64,000 bases of DNA from NCBI RefSeq assembly GCF_910592395.1, contig NC_088310.1:10115501-10179500 (forward strand), written 5' to 3'. This DNA is from Lineus longissimus (Eukaryota; Nemertea; Pilidiophora; Heteronemertea; Lineidae). The notes below the pieces were generated by a model. That model did not search any database, had not been told where the DNA came from, and saw only the letters and a program-made list of their open reading frames with translations. The position numbers and the translations under genes are program-made. This document shows positions 31,256 through 43,762 of the stretch, piece after piece. The first letter of the stretch is position 1, and every line of letters starts with the position of its first letter.

Positions 31256-32085
31256 AAGGTGAGATTACCATTTTGGCCCCTGGAGGCCAAACTGGGAATC
31301 ATAAAAAGCCGGGGTTTGGTGTGGAAGTAGGGGCCACCCAAGGATATACTTGTACCAAGTTACAGTTCAGTAGCTTCAGCGGTATCTGAACATGCCACTT
31401 TTGTCTAACAGTGGTGCCATCGGGACACTTTCTCCTCCTTGACCTTGAAAAGTATATCGAAAAACGAATACGGTGGATATATGATGTACTCTTGGTAAAA
31501 GAACCTACCATATTTTTTTCACATTTTTCAGACCAGTATTAAGCAAGCAATCGCATATTTTCACTTTTGATATTTGGCCGCCTATTGGCCAAACTATGAA
31601 TCGTATAACGCCATGATTCGAATTCTGAGTAGGGGTCACCCAGGGGTACATTTGTACCAAGTTTGAGATCTCTGGCTAAAGCGGTTACAAAACGTGCCAC
31701 CATTGACTAACGGCGGTGCCGCGATCATACTTTGACCTCTCTGACCTTCAAAAGTAGATCAAATCCAAAAGCCCGGAGGATATATGATGTGTCCTTAGTA
31801 GAAGTACCTACCATATTTTTTTCGAAATTTTTGAACCAGTATTAAGGAAGTTATTGCAGATTTTTAATTTTGACCTTTGGCCCCCTGGTGGCCAAACCGT
31901 GAGCTACATGAGGTCAGAATTTGGTCTCTGAGTAGCAGTCACCAAGGGGTGCATGTGTACCAAGTTTGAGTTCAGTAGCTGTAGCGGTTACGAAACGTGC
32001 CACTGGTGTCTAACGACGATGACGGACGACGACGGACGACGACGGACGACGACGACGACGCTGCGTCATTGTAAAGGCTCACAGG
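31256..32085 (-). repeat. Tandem satellite-like repeat, about 305-bp monomers
   Basis: Three diverged monomers. Recurrent landmarks are a GGCCAAAC segment (about 31285, 31583, 31890), ACCAAGTTTGAG, AACGTGCCAC, a CTCC(T)TGACCTT block (31430 and 31735) and CATATTTTTTTC (31508 and 31814). The array ends in a GAC/GACG-rich simple repeat (about 32022-32060). The reverse complement of these monomers recurs at 55010-55720. Confidence 0.7.
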
Positions 32086-32537
32086 TGAGCCAAAAACGTT
32101 TTATTTCAGTATAAGGAATACAAAACAATCACAAAACCTTTCTATTGCTTTCATTGAAAAGAAATCATTAGATATTTGCAATTGCGGCCCGTCATGAATA
32201 TAAGTTTATATTCTAACGACAACAACGCATTTCAAATGCATTCCATGATGACGTCATCCTCCATAAAAAGGTGGTTTCTGGAACTACTGGCAAATTGCTA
32301 TCAATAAAGTCAGCTGGGACGAGATTGGCAGTTCGAAAGGTATAAATCGTGGAAGGAACGCACCCGATTTCACGCGGTACTTGCACAGTGATTCCACGGT
32401 TTAGTACTGACTATTCCAAGGTTAATCACTGGTTCCAAGGTTTCACCGATTCCAAGCTTTATCAACTACCGTTCCAATCATCCCTCTACACCCAGCTGTT
32501 CAACAGATTGTGTTAGTCACCCTACATGGAGTGCAGG

Positions 32538-34386
32538 GCCCATATTCATAAAAGTTCTTAACTTAAGTGCTATAAAGCCCTAAGTGGTCAACTTCCCAAA
32601 GTTCCCCACCTAAAATGGGATTCATAAAACTACTCAGCGCCCCACTTAGCCCCCGGCCCCCTCACTCAAAATTTTTTGTGACCGCATGCGCGTACGGGAA
32701 ATGTACGGAAAAGGGTCACTTTTTCAGGTTTGAGGTACGGAGAAAACCCCGTTCAAACCATGAAGAAAGGGTCAATTTTGCCGATCAGTTCCGTTCAATT
32801 TCTGTAAAAAGGGTATGCTGAGAGTATTTTATCTGCCCCGTATTTTAGGGTCCACACCCCGTATTTAAGGGTATCCTTTTTGTTCGGTAAACGACCACGC
32901 CGCAGACACGTGCTTTCTCCCGGTTTTTCTCCATCAACGAGGACCCCGAGGACCGTTGGAGATTGGGAGGTCTCATATCCCGAACTACATCGATATCGCA
33001 GTATGTTATATCAACTCCAGCTACGCTTTCGGGCCTCCTACATCACCTGGCAAAATGGCTCCCGATGTCAATGGAGTGGCGAGAGGCCGCTGCAAAAGGT
33101 GTCCTGAATGCACCGACTTCATGAGTGACGAAGATTCTGTGAAATGTGGTACCAGCAAAGGGGAAAGGAAAGGACCCTAGCTACTTCCTGCAAGTAGTAG
33201 GAAATTGTCCTTACATTAGGGGCACTGATATTGGGTTCACCTTAATAAAGGGGTTGATTTCTTAGAAAAATCCCTCAAAAAGGGTGGTAAAAATCAGTCC
33301 TGTCCCCTACTTAAGGGGTCTATCATTTTCTGTGTTCCCTACCAAAGTGGGTCACTCTGAAATTCTGGTACAAGCATAGGTACCCCCTAAATTAATGGAG
33401 TGAGGGGGCCGGGACTTAGCCAGGTTGACCGCTTAAGTTTGAGTGTAACACTTATCTTTCTTCAAACGACGCATCAGGTATACCCGTGTCACATTTCTTG
33501 TTGATTTCTGCCTATAAATTATATCATTATTCATTGATCGTGGGTATTCAATAGTGCAAATTACAAATCATTGTTCTGTACACAATTGTATCATCGTTGC
33601 CCGGGGATGTTAGGGTTCAAAAATGGCGTCATAAGCTAAGGCCGCAATGGATACCCCTAAGGATGACCTCATCCCCTTCCCAACGTCTCATATTATCTCC
33701 ACTCATGAAACGAAGGTCCTAGAATCCAAGTACTGTTGGCATTCGATCGACCACACTGATAACACCGTGAAATCGAAGAATGATAATAAAAACAGATAAT
33801 TGAGGAGTGTCATCTTGTTTCAGAAATTCGGTTCAGTAAGGTTGTTACCTCCGCAATTACTCGACTCGTGGTTGGTTTGGAAATGTTGACAGTATCACCA
33901 GCTGTTGGAATGATCCGCAAGGGTAAAAATTGTAAACTGGAGAGTCGCTAGCAGTTTTAACTCAGGAGGCAGCGCGTAATTCCTCCTAGTTTCCGATTCG
34001 TGGTCATCCCTCACAAGAATAATGTTTGCCGATCAAACCGATATCGCTGATATAATTATAAGTCGTTTTAGAAGTCTTGCGGATGGAGGCGATCACGAAA
34101 AACCCTTTCCCTGCGAATTGCACGCCTGTTTGCAATTTCATGTTGCCAAGCCAACATTAACAAACTCATCTCCGATGAGCGCCGTGCTAAAAATGAACTG
34201 AAAGAACCAGTCCACTTAGAGTTAAGACTGCCCCGGAGGTGTCTCAAATCTAAGATTCGATTTGAGTGGGCAACCTGACTTAAGCATATTTATGAATATG
34301 ACTTATTTTAAGTAACTACCCCACCTAAACTTAAGATGCATTTTAGGTACCCCACTTTGACTTAAGTAGCTTTATGAATACGGGCC
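32538..34386. mobile_element. Non-autonomous element with 'GGGCCCRTATTCATAAA' termini
   Basis: The left end GGGCCCATATTCATAAAAGT and the right end GCTTTATGAATACGGGCCC are inverted copies; ACTTAAG and CCCACCTAAA blocks recur inside both ends. There is no coding capacity of its own. Terminal sequences of this kind are common in invertebrate MITEs. A second element (32652-33413) is inserted near its left end. Confidence 0.65.
32652..33413. mobile_element. Nested hAT-like MITE, 762 bp, 8-bp target duplication
   Basis: The termini CCCGGCCCCCTCACT and AGTGAGGGGGCCGGG are perfect 15-bp inverted repeats. The element is flanked by an exact 8-bp direct repeat ACTTAGCC (32644-32651 and 33414-33421), as made by hAT or P-type transposases. 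It sits inside the GGGCCC-ended element and is therefore the younger insertion. Internal open frames (32880-33180) have no recognisable content. Confidence 0.85.
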
Positions 34387-35369
34387 CAGGTAACTGATCA
34401 TGATTAAGCCCCTGCATAACTAACCAACAATGACTTGCCTTTGTGCGTGGTAAGGAGAATTCACAGTGTCCGATTAAAAATTCCTCACAATGATCCTAGC
34501 GGTGAGTGAGCGTACTGTCGCTTTCTTGTCTGCATGACGGAAGTGCAAAGCGACGGGGGGGGGGCGACGACGTGAATGTAAGGTCTTATCGTGCCCTACA
34601 ATATAAGCTGTCTGTCCCCGGAGTGGTTTATTTGTCCCTCAAGACGAGGTATCTTTTTCTCTCACGGTGTACCTTAGGGTATCCCCTGAGGATTGCGGGG
34701 TCCCACTAAGCCATCACCATGCACCATCCTCCCCCTCCCAATGCAATGGGATCCAGGCTTGCTTTTATCTTGATGCGGGAGCTTGCAAAAATTCATCTTA
34801 CTTCCATGCAGTACTCAATAAATGTACTGTATGCTCACGCACAGATAGGACACTTTCATCAGAGCGTCTGGGAGTAAAATTATGAGCGGACGTTCACAAA
34901 GGGAGGCATCTGGACTAAAAGCATATTTCAATAAATGCAAATTTGCTTCAAGTTCTGTACAAACATTTTGACAGATGTTTCTGAAATATTCCACATCCGC
35001 CAGACAATTAAAATGAAATTGAATTGCAGAATAGGTACATATTATGGGGTCAGCACCTGCAAAGAACGGTGCAGGGTGCTGGAGTGTCAATGGTAATTTG
35101 ACTTCACAATACAGATGCAGAATACAGAAAACAAAATTCAAATATAGGTCGCCAAATATGTGAACTTATAACCAAATCACTTAATAGTACACAGCGCCAC
35201 GATGATTTGGGTATTTCGTCCCACGTTCAAAGATTGTTTTGCACATTTCATTTCTATGAGTTCCCTTAACTGATGTGCAGATCTCCTGAATGCTACATAA
35301 ACATCGATACCGACAGTCCAGTTTTCAATATACCGGGATGTTTCCCTGATATCGTGCCTATCAAAACTA
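34387..35369. other. No supported feature
   Basis: Contains a G10 tract (34555-34564). No exon or repeat edge recognised. Confidence 0.35.
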
Positions 35370-36986
35370 CAGTGAAGCCCTAAATTATTCATACCCTACG
35401 GTAAATTGAGAATTTAACGTTCTATTTTACAACAGAAAAGAGCGGTGAATCTTTGGCTGTGTTTAATTATGATTAGGTGACACACAAACCTGCAGAAAGA
35501 GTGGTGGCATGATAATAAGCATGAAAATGGATAAACAGTTTCTTTTCAAACGTTATGCCCGTTCACAATTATTCATACTCTTCACTGACAAAATGTGTTT
35601 GAGGTCGTTGCTGGAGTACAATAATGAAGTGGCCATGTGAACTTGATGATCTTCCCATACATCATGCAATATTTCCAAGCCATATCATACCTAGACACTA
35701 TAAATCAGAAGGACTGCTATGCATGCATTCTCATTTCCTAGTCAGTAGGGTAACCCTAGACATGGCAAAGAAGAAGGAACTCAGTGAAGATCTTCGGTCG
35801 CGCATTGTTAATGCTCACAAACAGGGGAAAGGTTACAAAAAGATTTCAAAACAATTTGAAGTAGTAGTTGCCACAGTGCAGAGCATTATCAAAAAGTACA
35901 ATGACTTCAATACTGTAAAGAACCTCAAGGAGCGTGGTCGGAAGCCAAAGTAGTCACCAAGAACAACCAGAAAACTTGTGCGAGGGGCCACCATGAACCC
36001 AAGGATAACCATCAAGGCTCTCTTGAAGGACCTGAGCAAGTCCTGGATCAATATTTCAAGGCACACACTCCAGGGAACATGACACAAGGAGGGCCTCTGT
36101 GGATGCAGACCAAGGAAGACACCACTCCTAACAGCCAGGCACATAAAAGCCCGTCTAGCCTTTGCAAGAGCGCACCTAGACAAGGACCCAAGCTTTTGGT
36201 CATCAATACTGTGGTCTGATGAGACAAAAGTGGAGCTGTTTGGGCACAGGGACATTGCCTTCGTTTGGAGGAAAAAACGTCAAGCATACAACCCGAAGAA
36301 CACAGTCCCAACCGTTAAGCATGGTGGTGGAAACATCATGCTGTGGGCTGGCTTCTCTGCGAGTGGGCCTTGTAGCATTGTTAAAGTGAATGGTATCATG
36401 AGGAAGGAGCAGTATGTTGAAATTCTGGAGGGAAACGTCGAACAGTCTGCAGAAACACTTCACCTTGGGCAGCATTGGACAATTCGGCAGGACAATGACA
36501 CCAAACATACTGCCAAAATTGTCATGAAATGGTTCCAGGATAACAATGTCAATGTTCTGCATTGGTGAAGCTAGAGCCAAGACTTAAATCCGATAGAGAA
36601 TCTTTGGACAGACCTGAAGCGAAATGTAACTGCAAGGAAACTGTCTATCCTCAAAGAACTGGAGACATTCGCTAAGGTGGAATGGGCAAACATTCCCGTA
36701 GAGACCTGCAGAAACCTCTGTGTCAATTACAGAAGGCGCTTGGAGGCTGTGATCGCAAACAAACGCTATCCCATTGACTGAGAGTATGAATAGTTCTGAA
36801 CACAGATGTATCTGTCAAATAAAACACAAAAAGGATTTTAATAAATGAAATAACTCTGCAATAAATTCTTTTACAATTCTGTCAAATTCATCAAGTCAGT
36901 TGACTGAGAAGAAAATTACCCTTTCACGAAAGTCCGGCAAAAATATAGAAAAATTGGCAGGGTATGAATAATTTAGGGCTTAACTG
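35370..36986 (+). mobile_element. Tc1-like transposon with IR/DR termini, 1617 bp
   Basis: The ends CAGTGAAGCCCTAAATTATT and AATAATTTAGGGCTTAACTG are inverted and flanked by TA (35368-35369 and 36987-36988). Inner direct-repeat copies (ATTATTCATACTCTTC at 35569-35584 and GAGTATGAATAGTTC near 36782-36796) give the IR/DR arrangement of many Tc1 elements. It encloses one transposase pseudogene on the plus strand. Confidence 0.9.
35762..36781 (+). pseudogene. Tc1 transposase, four in-frame stops
   Basis: About 340 codons in one unbroken frame apart from stops. An N-terminal paired-like HTH (SEDLRSRIVNAHKQGKGYKK) is followed by the DDE domain: WSDETKVELFG (first Asp), IRQDNDTKHT (second Asp) and DLNPIEN (Glu). 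Stops: TAG 35951-35953, TGA 36080-36082, TGA 36566-36568, TAG 36572-36574. The natural end is TGA at 36779-36781. There are no frameshifts, so decay has been by point mutation only. The catalytic triad residues survive but no full-length product is possible. Confidence 0.9.
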
Positions 36987-36988
36987 TA

Positions 36989-37772
36989 TGTTTTCTGGCT
37001 AACCTCGTGAGCTTTTTGCTGACAATATACGAACTACCCTCCAAGATCAGATGAGAACACATATTTAAATAAATGTTCCCTGAGGCAAACACGTTTTTTC
37101 AACTATACTCTCTTCGATAGTAATAAGGCAGTGAATTTATATGTGTTCGATATGGTAGGCACATTATCTTTCTTATGCATTTTCGCCATGCCACGTGTAG
37201 GTTCTCAATACATAATCATGGTAATTATTAGACATATCCCAGTTTTGGCACCCGTATAGGCCCATGACGAAACTCTTGAACAGGGAATAACGGTTAAAGG
37301 CATCTGCATGTCCAAAATATGCCATAATCATGTTCGTCCTCTGGTACAACTCATTAACCCCTATGAGTTCTTTCGGCTTTTGGCCCGAGCAATATTCCTA
37401 GATGAGGTTCTGACTCAACTGGGAAAAGTTGGTTACTATCAAATGTAATACATTGTATATTCAACTAAGGTTTCCGTTTTGTTAAAAGCGAAAACCATGA
37501 ATTTACTCTTTCTTGCTTTGACTGATATATTGCTGTCCACCGAGTAACTCTTCATATCATATCCACCTCTTCTACATGACCTCGACGTGACCTCGGTACC
37601 TTATTAGTAACATGCAAGTCAATACGATAAAACTTGACATGCATATTCGCATGAACCACACGAACGTCGATGATCATCGCCTGGCGACCCAATAATGAAA
37701 TAGTCAGTTTAGGTAAATTAAGAGTGCATGTGCCATTAGAAGCGAGGCACGTAAAGTTCACAGACAGGTAAT
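36989..37772. other. No supported feature
   Basis: No exon or repeat recognised between the Tc1 element and the next retrotransposon. Confidence 0.35.
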
Positions 37773-39050
37773 TTTATTTATTTATTTATTTATTTATTAT
37801 TACACTACAAGGCCTGTCGGCCTAAAGTACAGTAGTACAAGGTAATAAGTGTCTTACATCATTTTGGCAGCGTGAGGATACATACACCATCAATTTAGGC
37901 TATCTCGTCTTCTAAACAAATGATATACAAAGTTTTAGTGCAAACTTTCTTATTGTCCGAATTAAGTAATTCAATAAACTTAAACATACTGGGTCTAGTT
38001 CTATAGAATCTTGGGATCCATTTGGTTCTTAGATCATTATACAAAGGACACCTAAGGCAAGCATGATATTCATCCTCGAGATCATTTAGGTCGCAGAATT
38101 TACATATTCTTGCTTCTCTAGGTATAGGTCTTGGCTTACGCCACCTACCACTCTCAATATATAACTTACGTGCAGAGCATCTTAGCCTTGTTAACGCTAT
38201 TCTAAGTTTCTCGTCTTTTACAACATTCAGATAATTTGAGAGAACATAGCTAGTTTTCGTTTCTACTAACAAATTCAATCTACTCATTCCTCGACTTTCC
38301 ATCTCCCATGATTGTTGGTAACAATCATACACTCTCTGCTTAAAGGCACTCAAGAACACATTCTCGTTCGCTACACCCTGGTTTTACCATACATCTCTAA
38401 AACCATACATAGACAGTAAATTACTAACACTCTTTGACCAGTTTTTACCACGCGTCTGACGTAAGCCATCACAACATATTCTTGGGTAGCGATCCTCATT
38501 CATATTCAAAATTTTTAACCAGTATTTGACAATAGATAGTTCTAAATCCTTCTGGACCGGCAGGCATCCACATTCAATTCGTACAGCATTATTTGGAGTA
38601 CTCGTTCTAACACACAGTATTTTTTTCAAGAAATCTGTCTGAACTTTTTCAACACATCTGGCTGTTGCAAAGCCCCAAATCTCAGCTCCATACTTATAAA
38701 CTGGTGCAACACATGTATCAAATTTTTTTAATCTTTCGTTAACATTGATATTGTAGAATTTCTTTAACTGGTCTTGAAGGGCAAATAAACTTCTGTTAGC
38801 TGCACTTGCAGTATGTTCCATGTGATAAAACCATTTACCTTTATAATGGAAATACAGACCTAGATATTTATAGATGGGAACAATTTCGATCTCCTCTTCA
38901 TTAAAATACCACTTCTCATTTACTAGTAGTTCTTCTGTATTACGAAAAACAACGATCTTTGTCATAAGCAGGTTTACAATCAGACCCCATTTTTCTGTGT
39001 ACAATGTACTTCTTGTAACCAAATCCCAAAAGCCAAGAACGACGACATGT
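37773..39050 (-). mobile_element. 5'-truncated non-LTR retrotransposon, minus strand
   Basis: On the minus strand the sequence carries the C-terminal part of an RT protein followed by a 3' UTR and a (TAAA)n tail (read on plus as TTTA repeats at 37773-37800). The 5' edge lies near 39040-39050. A tetranucleotide tail and 5' truncation are typical of several invertebrate non-LTR clades. No clear target duplication; GTAATTT near the tail and TTAATTT near 39053 are weak candidates. Confidence 0.8.
37895..39022 (-). pseudogene. RT C-terminal region with CCHC-like knuckle, one stop
   Basis: A single minus-strand frame is interrupted by TAA at 38381-38383. The first part matches the RT thumb/connection region (YKYLGLYFHYKGKW, VAPVYKYGAEIWGF). 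The second part ends with CKFCDLNDLEDEYHACLRCP, a zinc-knuckle-like C-terminal motif common in non-LTR ORF2 proteins. The catalytic palm is missing through 5' truncation. Confidence 0.82.
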
Positions 39051-40344
39051 TAATTTAGACGCTTATTTAAATATTAACTACATTACAATAACTGTACCCG
39101 GTATATGCGTCGAGGACCTTGTATGGGTCGATGAACTGACATGGCACACAAGTTAGTAATGTGAATATTTCTATTGGTCTTTATGCGTCGTGTCACCTGC
39201 TCTAATATTTGGTCACGTGAGTTCCTCGGGTCCGCCTAAACGCTCTTGAGTGTCGAATCCGCGTCGCGAATTTGGTCACAGATGATGTCACGAGAGGTGA
39301 ACTGAGTGTACGAATGCCCATAGGCACATTAAAAAATTCAATACTCAATATTTAGTATTCAAACCTCATCTTCAATATTGAACCGTTAACTTCAATAGTA
39401 AAGTGAATTATTTTCGAGTAAGAAAACATCAAACATACATTCGCAAACGTCCCAGGTCGAGGTTTGAATATTGCATATTTTGAGTTTAAATTAACCTACC
39501 GGGCTTTCGTACCGATCGGCGCAAGAGTCCGATTCCTCGCGCTCTAACTCGGCTGAGTTCTCTATTGTGTGAGAACTCTGACACTCCTACGCAGTGGTTA
39601 CAAAATATATCAAAAGTTAATTATGTAACGGATCGAAGTGACGAAGGTGGGGTGTGTGGACAAACTAGACATGACTGAGATATCATAAAAACGTTGCTGC
39701 GGCCTTGGTGACATGCAGGATGTCTAAATAAGCATTTTCTTCTATAGAAATAAAACTCCTTGCTACCTATCATGATTGGCAGTCCGCCACTATCCCAAGG
39801 GCGAGGTGGTTTCATATAATTGATCATGCTTGTAGGTGGCTGCGCCCTTTGCAAATATCAGTTACATTAATTAAGTCACCGAAAATTATGTTGTGGGCAA
39901 AGAGCGAAATATCGTATTTTCAACAACTATCGGTAAGACATTTGAGAAAGCAAAATAGTTCGCAACAACAGTTATGACTAAGGAAAGTTTATTCGAAAAC
40001 CGATGAACAAGAGAGAAGCGATAACCAAAATCTCCAGACCTTTAAATTCCTTCTGCATTCAATTTTTTGTGGTTAGGCCACCTAAAGGTAAATGGTTGGT
40101 GATCATCCTTTTTACACTGGTTTAGATATAGTCAAGATTCAAATGGTAACACAAGGTTTACGATATAGTCCAGGCATAGGGAGAAAATCGCGTAAAATTG
40201 TATGAGCACCAACTTTGGTACACAGGTACTTTATTATGTGTTGAACAATTTAAGTACTGGAGACATCTGAAAAGTACCCACTGACGGCCGCCATCTTGAA
40301 TTGACAAATTTTTGATTATTACCTTTGTTCTAAATTTGATCTGA
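39051..40344. other. No supported feature
   Basis: AT-rich, with short self-similar ATATT/CAATA-rich stretches near 39325-39420. No exon recognised. Confidence 0.35.
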
Positions 40345-41165
40345 GCCTTTCAGATAAAGAGTCAGGCCACGGCAAGTTTCCTTTAATCCAAAGCTCTCTC
40401 GGGCAATTAACTAGAAGCCATAATGAAGCCCATTGTAATTCAGCTATAAAATGAGCTGAGGTGCAAAACAATAATAGAACCATCAAAAATTTAACGAAAA
40501 AATACTCTAGACTCACTGATCATGATCTAACACCGTTTTGGAATATGCAAGCCAAGCCCCCATAGAGCCCCCTTTTGTCGTTCGATGCCATTCGACATTG
40601 TTCAATTGAGATAGCCAATAGGGGGGCGACACCAAGTTATTTAACAGTTCTGATGGTCATGACATCATATCCTGCCCTTGGCGTATTTTGTGTTGATTTC
40701 ACAGCAAGGGTCCAGAATGACCGGCAGATAGGCCCTGTAGCTAATCAGGTATGAAGGGGCCTTGGCCTGTTCAATGTGCATTGTGCTGGGGGCGGTCATG
40801 CCCAGAAATAATGAACCGGTGTTAGATCGGTGAGTCAAAAGTACTCTGTACATGCGGCATGTATACATGTGATTAATCGGATAACAAATACATTCAATAT
40901 AAATTGTTGCTAGGTGTTGATGTGAATGGTCTAACAATTTAGGCTGATGTGTTAGTAAATTTTGATTAGCCGCTAATTGCCATACAAAACAATTATTGAA
41001 CCGCAATTGAGCTGCATGCACTCACTGATCAGTTTCCCATTTGTGATAAAAAATCCATAATTAGGCACATACACTTGTATACTGTTGCATCTGATGAGAT
41101 GACTCAAAATGTACATTTTTAAGCTAAATGGCGTTTTCAACAATTTATTGGAACGATTTACTTCT
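40345..41165 (+). mobile_element. MITE related to the element at 59829-60652
   Basis: Begins CCTTTCAGATAAAGAGTCAG and shares AAGTTTCCTTT(A/G)ATCC, GCTCTCTC(A/G)GGCAATT, AGCTGAGGTG(C/T)AAAACAA and AAAAATCCATAAT with 59829-60250 in the same order. The right terminus is not recognisable, so this copy is probably truncated. Confidence 0.6.
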
Positions 41166-41543
41166 CGCCACTTTGCGCTTTAATGTTTGCCAAAACAAGC
41201 TCATCGATGGGGAAAACAGCGCTTCAAAATCTTTGGGGGGGGGGGGGGCTATTGAGTTCTTTTTTTCACGTGCCTGTGGCGTAGCCAGAGCAACTTAGTA
41301 GCCAATTATCCAAGTGGCCCTTGCGAGGATCTTTAATTGGCCGAGCTATCGCCGGCCGATCTGCCTGCGTCAAGCTCTCTCGTCATAGGCGCAGCTTCAT
41401 CATGGTCCGCCCCTGCACCTGCACGTGGCCGAAAATAAACATATAATTTTTGCTCCAACCCAAAATACCTACTTCCCGCTGAAAGACCTATTACGTCAAT
41501 CAGTGTCAGTTGCCAAATTCGTCCAGCTGGGTGTCAGATTTCC

Positions 41544-41649
41544 TATATAGTCACTCAGTGCGCCGGTCACGCAGTCTCGTTTTGGAAAATTGTCCCGGGC
41601 ACGTCATCATTCATTTCTCTTGAAGTCTGTGACTGGGTCTGATGTCCAG
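41544..41649 (+). promoter_or_regulatory. Candidate alternative promoter and non-coding first exon
   Basis: A TATATAG box at 41544-41550 is followed about 100 bp later by a strong donor GTCCAG|GTAAGT (after 41649), with no coding frame between. The layout mirrors the TATA-plus-short-UTR-exon at 43838-43906, and the nearest plus-strand acceptor leading to an ATG is at 44054. It could be an alternative first exon of the PAN-PLC gene, or chance. Confidence 0.3.
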
Positions 41650-43390
41650 GTAAGTTGTCTTGAAAAGCAAGAAACTGGGCTTCAAAATCACAAAACTATC
41701 AAATGTACCATTTGATAACAATGACATTAAATTAGAAATATCTGAATAAAACAAAACTGCAATTCCTAAACTGGTTAACGTTTGACCACAAAAGTCGAGA
41801 CATTTTACTTTTTAGCTCAGCTGACGTCAGCGAAGCTGGTAATATTACTAAGGGAATGGTGTCAGTCCTTTCTTCCATCCGTGTCACTTTTGGGCATTTT
41901 GTAACAGCAAGGCCTAGGCACTTCGTTGACGCTGCTAAATTAGGCGTAACCCAAGATGAAAAAAATCAGCGCGATCCGACCTACATTATGCGAATGAGGT
42001 CATCGGGAAGTTTAAACGTCATTCATTTTATACCTCGGTCCACAGAGGAAATACTATTTTCACATCCGGCCGAATATTTTTGATAATTTTTCATTTTTAT
42101 TTGGAATTAGTTTAGTTTTCACCGCCAGTTGGCGCTACAGGCACATTTCACTGAATTTTTGACAATTCAAAAGCCCGGGATAGTTGCGCAGTTGTATTCT
42201 GCGCATGGAATTGGCCAAGGAACCAGGCTTATTACTGCATACCCATTGTGACCTGTCTAAAGATGGAAGATTAATTTTGCAATATGGTAAACACATTTCT
42301 GCTAAAAAGAAGACAAGTAGGCGATATTATCACTAGTTCCTTTCAGTGGGTAGTCATGAGGTCTTAAGGGACTACTTTCAGAAATTAGTTCTTGAAAATT
42401 TGGCGACAATTCTGTGAAAACGATATTAGAAGTGCACGCTCTGTTCGCGATGTATTTTGAAGTGGAGAATTCCCTCAGTATGTGCAATGAATCGGCATGA
42501 TTCTGTTTGCATTTTAGTTTTTAGTACTACGATTCTTACACGAGTAAAAAGTAGACATTCCAAGCAACATAATAATGTTACTCCTATAAAAATAGATTCA
42601 AAATTGACGGAGCTACGGCATTCTATTCGGCAATTGGCAGCGCTGATAAAATACATTGCATGCTAATGCATGCCAAATGGCACACTTTAAAAAGCGCTCA
42701 TTGGACAACGTAGGGAATCACCAGAAATGACGTCATCGCTGGTCTAAATAAAAAATAGATTGGTTCCCGATCGACTCACTAGGGATACGCAGTAGAGCAC
42801 AATGTAATGAAAAACGACCCTTTGTAAATTCCAATCACCTGCAGGACAGGTCAATTTCTCTCAATAAAGTTAATATTTTTGACTCCTGTAATCTCTACCT
42901 TTATTTAAAAAAAAACAAGGGTGTTAGTCCCAAACTGGTCATTTCTATTTATTTTGACCTCTGTTATCAGGATACCTCTAGATTACAGACAGCATTTCGT
43001 ATCCTTGGTTGTGCTGTACAACCCAGCCTGGACATCCTACAGTTGTCCATGGAGAAGTCACATCCTCTCTGACATTTCTTGTCTGTAAAGCTACCGATAC
43101 AACATACTGAACTAGTGATATCTTCTGTTGCCTCCTGTAAAATTAACATACCATGGATGATTAGTTCAGTCATATTTCATCTAGCTGGCAGCTCTGCATT
43201 GGCAATTTTAGTGGTATAACGTGTTCTCTTGACCTCCAAACAGTAGTATGAAGCCGATATTTACTACTTTCCACCCTAAGTCCTATGTTATTAGGTCATC
43301 CAGCTGAGCGCCAGGCCCTTAGACCTCTCGTTTTTCTGATTTTTTCGTTTTTCACAGCGAACGCGAAATTAAACTTGCTATCAAACCCGT
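41650..43390. other. No supported gene
   Basis: No exon recognised. About 42895-43050 holds degenerate fragments of the 'AAGGACA/CCTCTCTA' MITE family. Confidence 0.35.
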
Positions 43391-43430
43391 TGTAATCATC
43401 ATCATCATCATCATCATCATAATCATCATC
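43391..43430 (+). repeat. (ATC)n microsatellite
   Basis: About ten ATC units with one AATC interruption, roughly 450 bp upstream of the TATA box of the PAN-PLC gene. Confidence 0.9.
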
Positions 43431-43643
43431 GTAGATCAAAATTGATGAAATATGAATATCCCATTAGAAGACAACAACCATATGCTACCGTTTGATGGTC
43501 CATTAAGCACTGACAAGATACTATTATTCTTAAAGCAGTCACGGCGTCGTGGTGATCTCATGACGCATTCAGTTCAGAAAAAATGCCTCCCCTTGAAGGC
43601 GTGGTCGATATAAACCGAAGAAAAAAACATTCGGCACATTCAT

Positions 43644-43722
43644 TATTTTCGACTATTTTCGACTATTTTCGTTTTATCGTTTCAAATGTTACATTATTTT
43701 CGACTATTTTCGTTTTATGGTT
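43644..43722 (+). repeat. Promoter-proximal repeats of 'TTTTCGACTATTTTCG'
   Basis: The motif ATTTTCGACTATTTTCG occurs twice, each time followed by TTTTAT(C/G)GTTTCA, with an extra partial copy in the first block. It lies 120-190 bp upstream of the TATA box. Confidence 0.7.
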
Positions 43723-43762
43723 TCAGTGGTGATAGCAGCTGTTCAACGAATATACATTCGAT

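Larger units (their letters stand above)
29529..32478. mobile_element. Candidate non-autonomous element bounded by about 50-bp inverted repeats
   Basis: Left CAATCGGTAGTTGATAAAGC / TTGGAATCAGTGAAACCTTG (about 29529-29579) pairs with right CAAGGTTTCACCGATTCCAA / GCTTTATCAACTACCG (about 32427-32478). No transposase is encoded between them. The interval contains a 488-bp foldback and a tandem satellite, so it may be a composite. Target duplication not resolved. Confidence 0.45.

Noticed and set aside
32880-33180. Plus-strand ORFs inside the nested hAT-like MITE
   Set aside because: Within a non-autonomous element, no motif, and two overlapping frames of similar length.
43391-43430. CRISPR-like array
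   Set aside because: Simple (ATC)n microsatellite; no repeat-spacer structure occurs anywhere in this eukaryotic window.
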